Shown here: positions 16,382 through 24,536 of the stretch, piece by piece
Numbering within the stretch: position 1 is the stretch's first letter
Layout: each line of letters begins with the position of its first letter
From: Candidatus Villigracilis propinquus
Lineage (GTDB): Bacteria > Chloroflexota > Anaerolineae > Anaerolineales > Villigracilaceae
DNA length: 64,000 bases
Assembly (NCBI GenBank): GCA_016714565.1
Contig: JADKDM010000010.1
Span: 62,001 to 126,000 of the forward strand
Direction of reading: 5' to 3'
The notes under the pieces: model-generated
Told to the model about the DNA's origin: nothing
Databases searched by the model: none
What the model saw: only the letters and a program-made list of their open reading frames with translations
Program-made: the position numbers and the translations under genes

Positions 16382-17047
16382 ATGTCCAATTACCAACTCT
16401 ACAAACAGGAAGTTGTTGATACCTGCCACACCCTCCTCAACCGCGGATACCTCAAAGCCACTGAAGGAAATATTTCGGCGCGGGTCAAAGACCAGAACGC
16501 CTTCGCTATCACTCCATCTAATTACGATTATGCCAAAATGCAAGTGGATGATATTTGCATTCTCGACTACGAGACCAAACCCATCGAAGGGACGATGAAA
16601 CCGTCCATCGAAAGTGGAATGCACGCGGCAGTCTACCAAAATCGCGCGGATGTGCATTGCATCATCCACACCCACCAGCCCTACGCCAGCGCACTGGCAT
16701 TGATCAAAATGCCCATCCCCGCCCTGTTCGATGAGCAAGTCCGCTTTTTGGGCCGCAGCGTGGACATTATCCCCTACGCCCCATCAGGGACTGGCTTTCT
16801 CAAGAACGCGGTCAAAGCCAAAGTGAAGACGAATGCCAACGCCTACATCCTGCAAAATCACGGCGTGCTCGTCTTCGGTGTGACGATGGAACAGGCCATC
16901 CACAATATGGCTCTGCTCGAAAAATGCGCGCTGACTTATTTGCTCGCACTCATGACCGAGAAAAAAGTCTCAAAGATTCCCTTGCCCATCCGCGAGATTG
17001 CATTCGCCAAACTCCGTGCGGATGAGAAAAAATTTGCAGAAAGATAA
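16382..17047 (+). CDS. class II aldolase/adducin family protein
   Basis: A 221-residue zinc enzyme. Zinc ligands H96 and H98 (HTHQPYA) and H160 (NHGVLVFG), with acidic E77 as catalytic base, follow the fuculose-phosphate aldolase / ribulose-phosphate 4-epimerase pattern. Substrate unknown. It starts after AAGGAATTCAT. It is followed 134 bp later, past a repeat, by an aminomutase-like aminotransferase. The divergent TetR likely regulates it. Confidence 0.88.
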   Translation: MSNYQLYKQEVVDTCHTLLNRGYLKATEGNISARVKDQNAFAITPSNYDYAKMQVDDICILDYETKPIEGTMKPSIESGMHAAVYQNRADVHCIIHTHQPYASALALIKMPIPALFDEQVRFLGRSVDIIPYAPSGTGFLKNAVKAKVKTNANAYILQNHGVLVFGVTMEQAIHNMALLEKCALTYLLALMTEKKVSKIPLPIREIAFAKLRADEKKFAER

Positions 17048-17048
17048 C

Positions 17049-17162
17049 TCGTCATTGCGAGGGTGGTGTTTTCCGACCGACACTTGCGCCGCGCCAGTGC
17101 GGTGAGCAATCTCGCAGTGGAGATTGCTTCGTCGCTCACTATCGTTCGCTCCTCGCAATGAC
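17049..17162. repeat. GTCATTGCGAG palindromic repeat, copy 2
   Basis: CGTCATTGCGAG and CTCGCAATGACG terminal inverted repeats flank an inner GAGCAATCTC / GAGATTGCTTC pair. It is longer than copy 1 by an extra GC-rich internal segment. It ends 19 bases before the next start codon. Confidence 0.9.
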
Positions 17163-17181
17163 GAATATAAGGTAAAACAAA

Positions 17182-18621
17182 ATGACTCAACTATATGCCA
17201 TCTCTGAATACCCGAACGTGGACGAAGTCTACGCCAAACTGGAAAACCTTGTCAGCCAGCCACCCCGCCCCGTCAACCGCGAGAGGATGAAAGAATATCT
17301 CGCTTACTTTGACACAAAATGCAAACGCTCAAAGGAATTGACCGACGAAGCCAAGAAGTTCATCCCTGGCGGCGTGCAGCATAATCTGGCTTTCAACTAT
17401 CCATTCCCCATTGCCATCGAAAAAGCCGAAGGCGCTTATCTCTGGGATGCAGACGGAAACAAATATATTGACTTCCTGCAAGCGGGCGGGCCTACCATCC
17501 TCGGCAGTAATTATGCGCCTGTGCGTGAAAAAGTTCAGGAAATGCTGCAATCTTGCGGGCCTGTGACGGGTCTCTTCCATGAATATGAACTAAAGCTCGC
17601 AGAGTTGGTTTCAAAGCACATGCCTGCGGTTGAAATGTTCCGCATGCTTGGCTCAGGGACAGAAAGCGTCATGGCAGCCATCCGTGCGGCGCGGGCGTAC
17701 ACCAAAAAGAAATATGTCATCAAGGTCGGCGGCGCGTATCACGGCTGGAGCGACCAAATGGTGTACGGGCTTCACATCCCCGGCACGGGGCGGTTAGAGT
17801 CCACGGGCATTCCGCGCGGCGCAACAAGCAAGACGCGCGAGTTTTACCCAAATGCTTTAGCGGCGTTAAAGCGTCAGCTTTTTCTGAACAGGTTCCGGGG
17901 CGGCACCGCGGCGGTCATTGTCGAACCGATTGGCCCCGAAAGCGGCACGCGTCCCGTTCCAAAGGACTTCAATCAAAAAGTCCGCGAGTTGTGTGATGAA
18001 TTTGGCGCACTGCTCATCTTCGATGAAGTTGTGACGGGCTTTCGTTTGGGGCTCGGCGGCGCGCAGGGATATTTCAACGTGAAGCCCGACCTGACCGTGT
18101 TTGGCAAGTGCATCACGGGCGGCTACCCAATGGCGGGCGGCGTTGGCGGACGGCGCGATGTGATCATGACCTTTGCGGCGGGCATCGGCGGAACGGGTGA
18201 ACGCGCGTATGTCGGCGGCACGCTTTCGGCAAATCCGCTTTCATGTGTGGCAGGTTATTATGCCTTGGTTGAAATGGAAAAAACGAACGCGGCGGTCATT
18301 GCGGGCAAGGCTGGCGACAGGCTCACAAAAGGTCTGCAAGCCATTATTGAAAAATATTCACTGCCGTTCGTCGCGTACAATCAAGGTTCCATCGTACATC
18401 TTGAAACAGCAGGCACCATGCTGCTTGATTTCAAAAATCCGCTGCGGCTGGCAAAAGGACTCAAACCCCGCAAGCACATGATGGAAGAAATGGGCGCAGC
18501 CTACATGGCGAACGGATTGATCACCCTCGCTGGCTCGCGCATGTACACTTCGATGGCTGATACAGACGAAGTGATTGACGATGCGCTCGTTCGTTTTGAA
18601 AATGTTTTGAAGGAATGCTAA
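17182..18621 (+). CDS. class III aminotransferase, glutamate-1-semialdehyde aminomutase-like
   Basis: A 479-residue PLP enzyme. An N-terminal extension of about 50 residues precedes the fold; PGGVQHN, LGSGTESVMAA, the cofactor Asp in IFDEVVTGFR and the PLP lysine in VFGKCITGGYPM match the hemL-like subgroup. No other tetrapyrrole genes lie nearby and the catabolic context argues against a heme role. Its reaction is therefore unassigned. The start follows TAAGG after the repeat. The last 4 bases overlap the convergent GNAT gene. Confidence 0.87.
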   Translation: MTQLYAISEYPNVDEVYAKLENLVSQPPRPVNRERMKEYLAYFDTKCKRSKELTDEAKKFIPGGVQHNLAFNYPFPIAIEKAEGAYLWDADGNKYIDFLQAGGPTILGSNYAPVREKVQEMLQSCGPVTGLFHEYELKLAELVSKHMPAVEMFRMLGSGTESVMAAIRAARAYTKKKYVIKVGGAYHGWSDQMVYGLHIPGTGRLESTGIPRGATSKTREFYPNALAALKRQLFLNRFRGGTAAVIVEPIGPESGTRPVPKDFNQKVRELCDEFGALLIFDEVVTGFRLGLGGAQGYFNVKPDLTVFGKCITGGYPMAGGVGGRRDVIMTFAAGIGGTGERAYVGGTLSANPLSCVAGYYALVEMEKTNAAVIAGKAGDRLTKGLQAIIEKYSLPFVAYNQGSIVHLETAGTMLLDFKNPLRLAKGLKPRKHMMEEMGAAYMANGLITLAGSRMYTSMADTDEVIDDALVRFENVLKEC

Positions 18622-19493
18622 CGGGCTAAAAGGCTTTGCGGCGGAGTTCCTCTCCACATCTCAATTCTGCGAAAGGATTCTACATACCCCATTTGATAAA
18701 ACGCAGGCAGATGCGGATCGTTAACTTGAATGTTTTCGATATGAGTATCAAGCCGTGGATATTGATGGTGTAAATGTGAAAGGAAAGCATACGCCAGTTT
18801 GACCGGGTCGCCAACTTCGGTTTTATAGATGAAGCGAGTGAGCGTAAATTTCTGACGTTGATACACCAACCAGCCTCGGCTTCCATCGCCAAGCGTGAGA
18901 TACAGCCCCGAAACCTCCTGGGCATTGAACAATGACTCAGATTGATTCGTCCACGGCTGTGTGCCACGGTCACGGCCTACAAGGGTCAGTGCTTCGTGGC
19001 GCTCCAAGCGTTGCGCATCTGCCACAACAGGATCAAGCGGCGGCACAGGTGAACGTCTCAACACCAACAGTTCGCCAATTTCATAAAATCCTAATTTGAG
19101 GAACAAGGTATGCGCTGGTGTGTTATTTTTGATAACTTCAAGCATGTCAAATTGAATATTCAATTTCTCAGCCTGATCCAGCAATCCTGCCATCAACGCC
19201 TCGCCAACTCCAGTGCGGCGCGTCGTGGGAATGACCCCCAAACGAGTGATCCATGCACGGCCTTCGCGCACCCCCAGCATGGCCACTCCCCTTAGATCAT
19301 CTTCCTGCACGGCAACCAATGAATGTTCCAGATCCACATCGTACACGGAAATATATTCAGCAAGGCGTGCCGCATTCATCGGCATTGGCACCATGTAATC
19401 AACACGAGTTTGGTTATAAATACCAGTCAGCTCATCAAGAGTAAATTGGCTTGCAGGTATCAGCTTTACATCCAAAGCAAATGCAGTATTCAT
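18618..19493 (-). CDS. GNAT family N-acetyltransferase (two-domain)
   Basis: A 291-residue protein. The N-terminal GNAT domain (to about residue 145) has the acetyl-CoA loop VIPTTRRTGVGEALM. The C-terminal half resembles a second, degenerate GNAT fold without a clear loop. Its start overlaps the stop of the upstream response regulator by ATGA, so the two are translationally coupled. Substrate unknown. Confidence 0.85.
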   Translation of the reverse strand: MNTAFALDVKLIPASQFTLDELTGIYNQTRVDYMVPMPMNAARLAEYISVYDVDLEHSLVAVQEDDLRGVAMLGVREGRAWITRLGVIPTTRRTGVGEALMAGLLDQAEKLNIQFDMLEVIKNNTPAHTLFLKLGFYEIGELLVLRRSPVPPLDPVVADAQRLERHEALTLVGRDRGTQPWTNQSESLFNAQEVSGLYLTLGDGSRGWLVYQRQKFTLTRFIYKTEVGDPVKLAYAFLSHLHHQYPRLDTHIENIQVNDPHLPAFYQMGYVESFRRIEMWRGTPPQSLLAR

Positions 19494-19855
19494 TTTATAA
19501 AAGATACCACTCGTTCAACAAACGCATTTACATTTACGATCGGCTTGCTAATGTAACCATTAAAACCGTAACTGTTCACCATATCTCTTGCAGTCTCTTC
19601 AGGCCACGCAGTAAATGCGATCAACGGCGTGAAGAGCAGGTCTTTCTCATTATGGATCCAGCCCGCCACAGTTTGTCCATCATAATCAGGCAGACCTAGA
19701 TCAAGCAGGATCAAGTCAGGAACAAATTCCAGTGCAAATTGCAGCCCCGTCTCGGCATCTGGTGCGTGCATAAATTCATAACCGCGTGCGGTCAATATTC
19801 TCCGCACAAGCTCGGCAGTATCGGCAACATCTTCGATCAGAAGTATTTTTTTCAT
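19490..19855 (-). CDS. single-domain response regulator
   Basis: A 121-residue receiver with acidic E8-D9, phospho-acceptor in LLDLGLPDYDG (D52), a Thr in AFTAWP and K104 in SKPI. It has no output domain. It overlaps the GNAT gene by four bases, so phosphorylation might act on that enzyme. It is the third orphan receiver in the window. Confidence 0.9.
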   Translation of the reverse strand: MKKILLIEDVADTAELVRRILTARGYEFMHAPDAETGLQFALEFVPDLILLDLGLPDYDGQTVAGWIHNEKDLLFTPLIAFTAWPEETARDMVNSYGFNGYISKPIVNVNAFVERVVSFIK

Positions 19856-19927
19856 GGCATCACCACTATACTATATTTTAGTACGTCACATTTCAAACAA
19901 GAAAGGTGTCTCTCATTTTGAAACGCT

Positions 19928-20845
19928 ATGACTCATAAACTACTCATCCTCTCCGAACTTGCCGATCAATATCGAACTTTGGTCGAAGAAGCGCAGCTGC
20001 CTGACCTCGTCATCGAGTCGGCACCAACCCCAGAGATTGACATCGTCCTGGGCGAACCCAGCCGAATCAAAGCTGCGCTCGCCTCTCTCCCCGCTCTGAG
20101 CTGGTCGCAGTCCATTTGGGCTGGGGTGGAGCCTTTGCTGGATCCCGCTTCGCGCCGCAATTACATTCTCACCAACGCTCGAGGCGTCTTCGGCAGACTC
20201 ATGTCCGAGTACATCCTCGGCTATCTGCTCGCCCACGAACGCAAAATATTTCAACGACTCGAAGATCAAAAAAATAAACGCTGGGACGACTCCGATACTG
20301 GCACATTACGCGGAAAAACTATCGGCCTGCTCGGCGTCGGCTCCATCGGCGCGGACGTGGCACGTGCGGCAAAGTTCTTCGGCATGAATGTCCGTGGCTA
20401 TACGTGGAGTAGTGAGACAAGTGCAGACGTGGACAAGTATTTTCACGGCAGCGATTTGCTTGAATTTGCCCACGGCCTCGACTACCTCGTCAACATCCTC
20501 CCCAACACAAAAGACACCCGCAAGATCATTAACGCGGAGTTGCTCAACGTACTCCCTCCTCACGCCCTCGTCATCAACGTAGGCCGCGGTTCCGCAGTGG
20601 ACGAATCTGCTTTACTCGAAGCACTTAATCAGAACAAAATCGCAGGTGCGGTGTTGGATGTCTTTGAGAAGGAACCGCTCCCCAAAGACCATCCTTTTTG
20701 GACGACGCCCAATCTGCTGATCACTTTCCACACCTCTGCCCCCAGTCTGCCGGAAGATATTGCAAAGATATTTATCGAGAATTACAAATTATTTATTGAA
20801 GGCAAGCCGCTGAAATATCAAGTTGATTTTGAAAAAGGGTATTAA
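19928..20845 (+). CDS. D-2-hydroxyacid dehydrogenase
   Basis: A 305-residue NAD(P)-dependent enzyme reducing 2-keto acids. The Rossmann motif is GLLGVGSIGADVARA (about residue 136); the catalytic Arg is in INVGRGSAVDE, Glu in VFEKEPLP and His in TFHTSAP. It resembles the glyoxylate/hydroxypyruvate reductase branch (GhrA-like). It heads a run of co-directional genes; a 7-nt array lies between it and the MFS gene. Confidence 0.9.
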   Translation: MTHKLLILSELADQYRTLVEEAQLPDLVIESAPTPEIDIVLGEPSRIKAALASLPALSWSQSIWAGVEPLLDPASRRNYILTNARGVFGRLMSEYILGYLLAHERKIFQRLEDQKNKRWDDSDTGTLRGKTIGLLGVGSIGADVARAAKFFGMNVRGYTWSSETSADVDKYFHGSDLLEFAHGLDYLVNILPNTKDTRKIINAELLNVLPPHALVINVGRGSAVDESALLEALNQNKIAGAVLDVFEKEPLPKDHPFWTTPNLLITFHTSAPSLPEDIAKIFIENYKLFIEGKPLKYQVDFEKGY

Positions 20846-20915
20846 GAACGGAACTCGGGAATTGGACATCGGAAACCATACACACCCGATTCCCTATTCC
20901 CAAATTCCGATTACC
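20846..20915. repeat. 7-nt periodic array, inverted halves
   Basis: The 70 bases after the dehydrogenase stop codon divide exactly into ten heptamers. The first four end GGA or GGG and most of the last five end CCC, TCC or ACC, so the array is a degenerate inverted repeat. Confidence 0.75.
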
Positions 20916-20929
20916 AACAAGGAGCATTC

Positions 20930-22144
20930 ATGACCTCACAATACAAACTTTATCCCTACCGCTGGGTGGTGCTGGCAGTATTCATGTTCATCAACCTCAC
21001 CATCCAAATCCTGTGGATCTCATACGCTCCCATCACAGGCCCAGCCGCTCAATTCTACGGCGTCACCGACCTGCAAATTGGGCTCTTCGCCATGTCGTTC
21101 ATGATCGCCTTTATCCCATTGTCCATTCCCGTTTCATGGATTATTGACACGTACGGCTTCCGCATCGCTGTCGGCATTGGCGTGATCCTGATGGGCATCT
21201 TCGGCATTCTGCGCGGACTCGCTGGCGCGAATTACACGCTCGTCCTGTGGAGCACTTTCGGTCTCGCCGCATCCCAGCCATTTCTCCTGAACGCATGGAC
21301 AAAAGTCCCTGCTAATTGGTTTGCCATCGAAGAACGCGCCACCGCGGTTGGCATCGTCACACTCGGTAACCTCATCGGCACAGCACTCGGCATGGTGTTG
21401 ACTCCCATCCTGCTTGAAAGCATGACCATCCCCACCATTCAATTGATCTATGGAAGCATCGCCGCATTTTCAGCCGTTCTCTTCCTCATCTTCGCCCGCG
21501 AGACTCCACCCACCCCGCCCTGCCCGCCCGGAGGCGAAGTCCGCGCTTTGATGCTGGACGGCCTCAAGCATTCGTTCACGGTCAAGCCGTTTTGGTTCAC
21601 CCTGCTGGTTTCCTTCATTGGATTGGGCATCTTCAACGGCATCACCACATGGATCGAGAATATCATCCGTCCGCGCGGGTTCACTCCTACCGACGCAGGC
21701 ACACTTGGTGCGTTGATGATCGTCGGCGGCGTGATCGGTGCCGTGGTCATGCCTGCTTTATCGGATAAGCAACACAAGCGGCAGCTTTATCTCTACATCG
21801 CCTTCTTCGGCGCTATCCCAGGGTTGGTTGGTCTGACCTACGCAACAAACGCCACGCTGTTATTTGTCTCTGCCTTCTTTTTAGGATTCTTCCTCACCAG
21901 CGCTATGCCCATCGCCATGCAATACGCCGCCGAGGTGACACAACCCACGCCCGAAGGCACATCCAATGGACTGATCCAGCTTTTTGGTCAGGGCGCTGTG
22001 GTCTTCGTCTACATTATGGAAGCCCTGAAAAGCGCAGACGGTTCCTTCACACCTGCACTTTTGCTCGCAATCGGGTTACTATTGGTCAGCGGATTCTTTG
22101 TCTCACAGATGAAAGACCTGAAGGAATTATCAACTCCAAAATAA
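20930..22144 (+). CDS. MFS transporter
   Basis: A 404-residue permease with about 12 membrane helices, a central cytoplasmic loop near residues 190-215, and an MFS-type start LYPYRWVVLAVFMFINLT. The ribosome site is AAGGAGC six bases upstream. It sits between a hydroxyacid dehydrogenase and an amino-acid dehydratase, which suggests import of an organic or amino acid. The substrate cannot be read from sequence. Confidence 0.9.
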   Translation: MTSQYKLYPYRWVVLAVFMFINLTIQILWISYAPITGPAAQFYGVTDLQIGLFAMSFMIAFIPLSIPVSWIIDTYGFRIAVGIGVILMGIFGILRGLAGANYTLVLWSTFGLAASQPFLLNAWTKVPANWFAIEERATAVGIVTLGNLIGTALGMVLTPILLESMTIPTIQLIYGSIAAFSAVLFLIFARETPPTPPCPPGGEVRALMLDGLKHSFTVKPFWFTLLVSFIGLGIFNGITTWIENIIRPRGFTPTDAGTLGALMIVGGVIGAVVMPALSDKQHKRQLYLYIAFFGAIPGLVGLTYATNATLLFVSAFFLGFFLTSAMPIAMQYAAEVTQPTPEGTSNGLIQLFGQGAVVFVYIMEALKSADGSFTPALLLAIGLLLVSGFFVSQMKDLKELSTPK

Positions 22145-22153
22145 GGATAGATC

Positions 22154-23101
22154 ATGGCTCCGACCATAAATGACATTCGTCAAGCCGCTGAACGAATCAA
22201 ACCATACGCACATCGCACACCTGTGTTGACCAATGAGAGCCTAAATCAACAAGTTGGCGCGCAAGTCTTTCTCAAATGCGAGAACCTGCAAAAAGTAGGC
22301 GCGTTCAAATTCCGTGGCGCGTGCAATGCAGTGTTTTCACTTACAGATGAAGAAGCTGCCAAAGGCGTGTGTACGCATTCCTCAGGGAATCACGCAGCGG
22401 CGTTGGCGCTTGCAGCGCGGATGCGCGGAATCCCTGCGTATATCGTGATGCCAAGCAATGCTCCACAAGTGAAGAAAGATGCGGTTGCTGGATACGGCGG
22501 CAGGATCACGTTTTGTGAGCCAACGCTCGAAGCGAGAGAAAGCACATTGGACAGAATCAGGCTCGATACGGGTGCGAGCGTTGTTCATCCATATAATGAT
22601 GAGCGTGTGATCGCAGGTCAAGGCACGGCGGCGTTGGAACTGCTGGAAGATGTCCCTGATCTGGATGTGATCATTGCTCCGGTGGGCGGCGGCGGGTTGT
22701 TGAGCGGCACATCCATTGCGGCAACGGAAATCAAAAAAGGAATTCGTGTGATCGCGGGCGAACCTGAAATGGCGGATGATGCATTTCGTTCAATGCAAGC
22801 GGGCGAGATCATTCCGTCTGTAAATCCAAAAACAATTGCGGATGGTTTACTGACGTCACTCGGCAATTTAACTTTCCCGATCATTCAAAAAAATGTAGAT
22901 CAAATTGTGACGGTGAGCGAAACAGGCATTATCGCATCGATGAAATTCGTTTGGGAACGCGCGAAGATCATCATAGAGCCGTCGTCTGCTGTGGCAATTG
23001 GCGTGCTGTGGGAAAAGAAAATCGACCTGCGCGGACTCAAAGTTGGGGTTATCATCAGCGGTGGAAATGTGGATTTGAAAAAGTTGCCGTGGCAAAATTA
23101 A
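22154..23101 (+). CDS. threonine/serine dehydratase (fold type II PLP enzyme)
   Basis: A 315-residue enzyme. PLP Lys is K52 in FKFRGA, the substrate loop is SSGNH at 76-80 and the phosphate-binding run is GGGGL at 178-182. It lacks the ACT regulatory domain of biosynthetic IlvA, so it fits a catabolic threonine/serine deaminase or serine racemase. It begins nine bases after the MFS gene. Confidence 0.9.
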   Translation: MAPTINDIRQAAERIKPYAHRTPVLTNESLNQQVGAQVFLKCENLQKVGAFKFRGACNAVFSLTDEEAAKGVCTHSSGNHAAALALAARMRGIPAYIVMPSNAPQVKKDAVAGYGGRITFCEPTLEARESTLDRIRLDTGASVVHPYNDERVIAGQGTAALELLEDVPDLDVIIAPVGGGGLLSGTSIAATEIKKGIRVIAGEPEMADDAFRSMQAGEIIPSVNPKTIADGLLTSLGNLTFPIIQKNVDQIVTVSETGIIASMKFVWERAKIIIEPSSAVAIGVLWEKKIDLRGLKVGVIISGGNVDLKKLPWQN

Positions 23102-23109
23102 AATAAAAA

Positions 23110-23153
23110 TCTCCGAGGTTTTCCCCCACTGGGCGCTTCACGAGACCTCGGAG
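23110..23153. repeat. inverted repeat upstream of mmuM
   Basis: CTCCGAGGT (23111-23119) pairs with ACCTCGGAG (23145-23153) across a 25-base loop. It does not match a SAM riboswitch layout that I can recognise. Confidence 0.55.
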
Positions 23154-23168
23154 GTTTCGGAGAAAAAC

Positions 23169-24119
23169 ATGAACCCAATCGAAACCATTTTACAAAATCA
23201 ACCTATCGCAATTTTAGACGGCGCACTTGCGACCGAGCTTGAAAATCGCGGATGCAATTTGAACGATGATCTTTGGTCTGCAAGAATTTTGATGGAACAG
23301 CCCGAACTCATTCGGCAGGTGCATCTTGATTATTTTAATGCGGGCGCGGACTTTGCCATCACTGCGAGTTACCAAGCCACAGTGGAAGGTTTTGCCCGCC
23401 GCGGACTGAATAAAGAAGAATCGCTTGCGCTCATGCAAAAATCTGTGAAGATCGCACAAGAGGCACGCGATGAATTCTGCGAGAATGAATCCAATCGCGT
23501 AAACAGAGTTCGTCCGCTCATTGCCGCTTCTATTGGGCCGTACGGTGCGTTTCTCGCGGACGGTTCTGAATATCGCGGCGATTACAAATTGACCGAACAG
23601 GAATTGATCGACTTCCACCGTCCGCGTGTGGAAGCGCTCATCGCCTCAGGCGCTGACCTTTTGGCCTGCGAGACCATCCCATGCATGATCGAAGCTCAGG
23701 CATTGGTCAAATTGTTGAGTGAATTTCCAAACACGTTGGCATGGTTTACCTTCAGTGCAAAAGACAACGAGCACATCTGCAACGGCGAAAAAATAACGGA
23801 TTGTGCCGCGTGGCTGGACACATGTTCGCAAGTGGCGGCGATTGGCATCAACTGCACTTCACCTCTTTATATTCCATCACTCATTCGCGAGATCAAAAAA
23901 AGCACAAACAAGCCTGTCATCGTCTATCCCAATTCAGGCGAAGTGTACGACCCCGAAACCAATACCTGGCACGGAGAAACATCCTGTGAAGCGTTCGGCG
24001 TGCAATCAAAGGATTGGTATGCAAACGGCGCACGCATCATCGGTGGATGCTGCCGCACGACACCTGACCACATTCGCGAAGTGAAGAATTGGGCTGAGAC
24101 CGTAGACCGTAGACGGTGA
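23169..24119 (+). CDS. mmuM: homocysteine S-methyltransferase
   Basis: A 316-residue zinc enzyme transferring methyl from S-methylmethionine (or SAM) to homocysteine, giving methionine. The zinc ligands are C229 (GINCTSP), C294 and C295 (IGGCCRT). The N-terminal LDGALATELENRG is the family signature. The C-terminal codons (VDRRR) are encoded by a 7-nt tandem repeat, so the natural end may have been altered. Confidence 0.92.
   Translation: MNPIETILQNQPIAILDGALATELENRGCNLNDDLWSARILMEQPELIRQVHLDYFNAGADFAITASYQATVEGFARRGLNKEESLALMQKSVKIAQEARDEFCENESNRVNRVRPLIAASIGPYGAFLADGSEYRGDYKLTEQELIDFHRPRVEALIASGADLLACETIPCMIEAQALVKLLSEFPNTLAWFTFSAKDNEHICNGEKITDCAAWLDTCSQVAAIGINCTSPLYIPSLIREIKKSTNKPVIVYPNSGEVYDPETNTWHGETSCEAFGVQSKDWYANGARIIGGCCRTTPDHIREVKNWAETVDRRR
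24098..24117 (+). repeat. 7-nt tandem repeat at the mmuM 3' end
   Basis: ACCGTAG occurs twice in tandem with a third variant copy, covering the last codons of mmuM up to its stop. Confidence 0.75.
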
Positions 24120-24141
24120 AATATCAGTTGAGGAGAAATCC

Positions 24142-24522
24142 ATGGAAAATGAATTTTTCAGCGGTGAAAGACCAATTGAAGAACGTCTTCCATATCCCAC
24201 GCGCCTGATGTACTTTCCCGATGGGACAAGCGTGGAGGAATTCATCATCCCGGACGAGGACAAGGAAATTGTCCTCGAACAGCTTTATCCATTTACGCCT
24301 ATTCCGAAATTAACTGATGAAGTGGAAGACCTACATTCAGGGAAAAAATTCCTTATCAAAGACTTCCGCGTAACATGGGAACACGGCATGAATTATCTCG
24401 TCAGCCCATGCTATCCCGAAAGCGGCGGCACAGTCATTGACTGGATGGATGAAGGTTCATGGGTCGATGATGACGATGATTTTGACTTTACCGAAGACGA
24501 CGAAGACGATTCTCCATTCTGA
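24142..24522 (+). CDS. acidic hypothetical protein
   Basis: A 126-residue protein starting after TTGAGGAG. It has Pro/aromatic-rich segments (LPYPTRLMYFPDGT, YPFTPIP) and a very acidic C-terminus of Asp/Glu runs. There are no membrane segments and no cysteine-based motif. I do not recognise it. It lies between mmuM and the sugar kinase, 14 bases before the latter, and is probably in the same operon. Confidence 0.7.
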   Translation: MENEFFSGERPIEERLPYPTRLMYFPDGTSVEEFIIPDEDKEIVLEQLYPFTPIPKLTDEVEDLHSGKKFLIKDFRVTWEHGMNYLVSPCYPESGGTVIDWMDEGSWVDDDDDFDFTEDDEDDSPF

Positions 24523-24536
24523 AACAGGATACATCA

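Noticed and set aside
17182..18621. Calling the gene hemL
   Set aside because: Sequence is only hemL-like, has an N-terminal extension, and sits among catabolic genes with no tetrapyrrole genes.
23110..23153. SAM riboswitch before mmuM
   Set aside because: Only one inverted repeat is visible, without the multi-helix layout of known SAM riboswitches.
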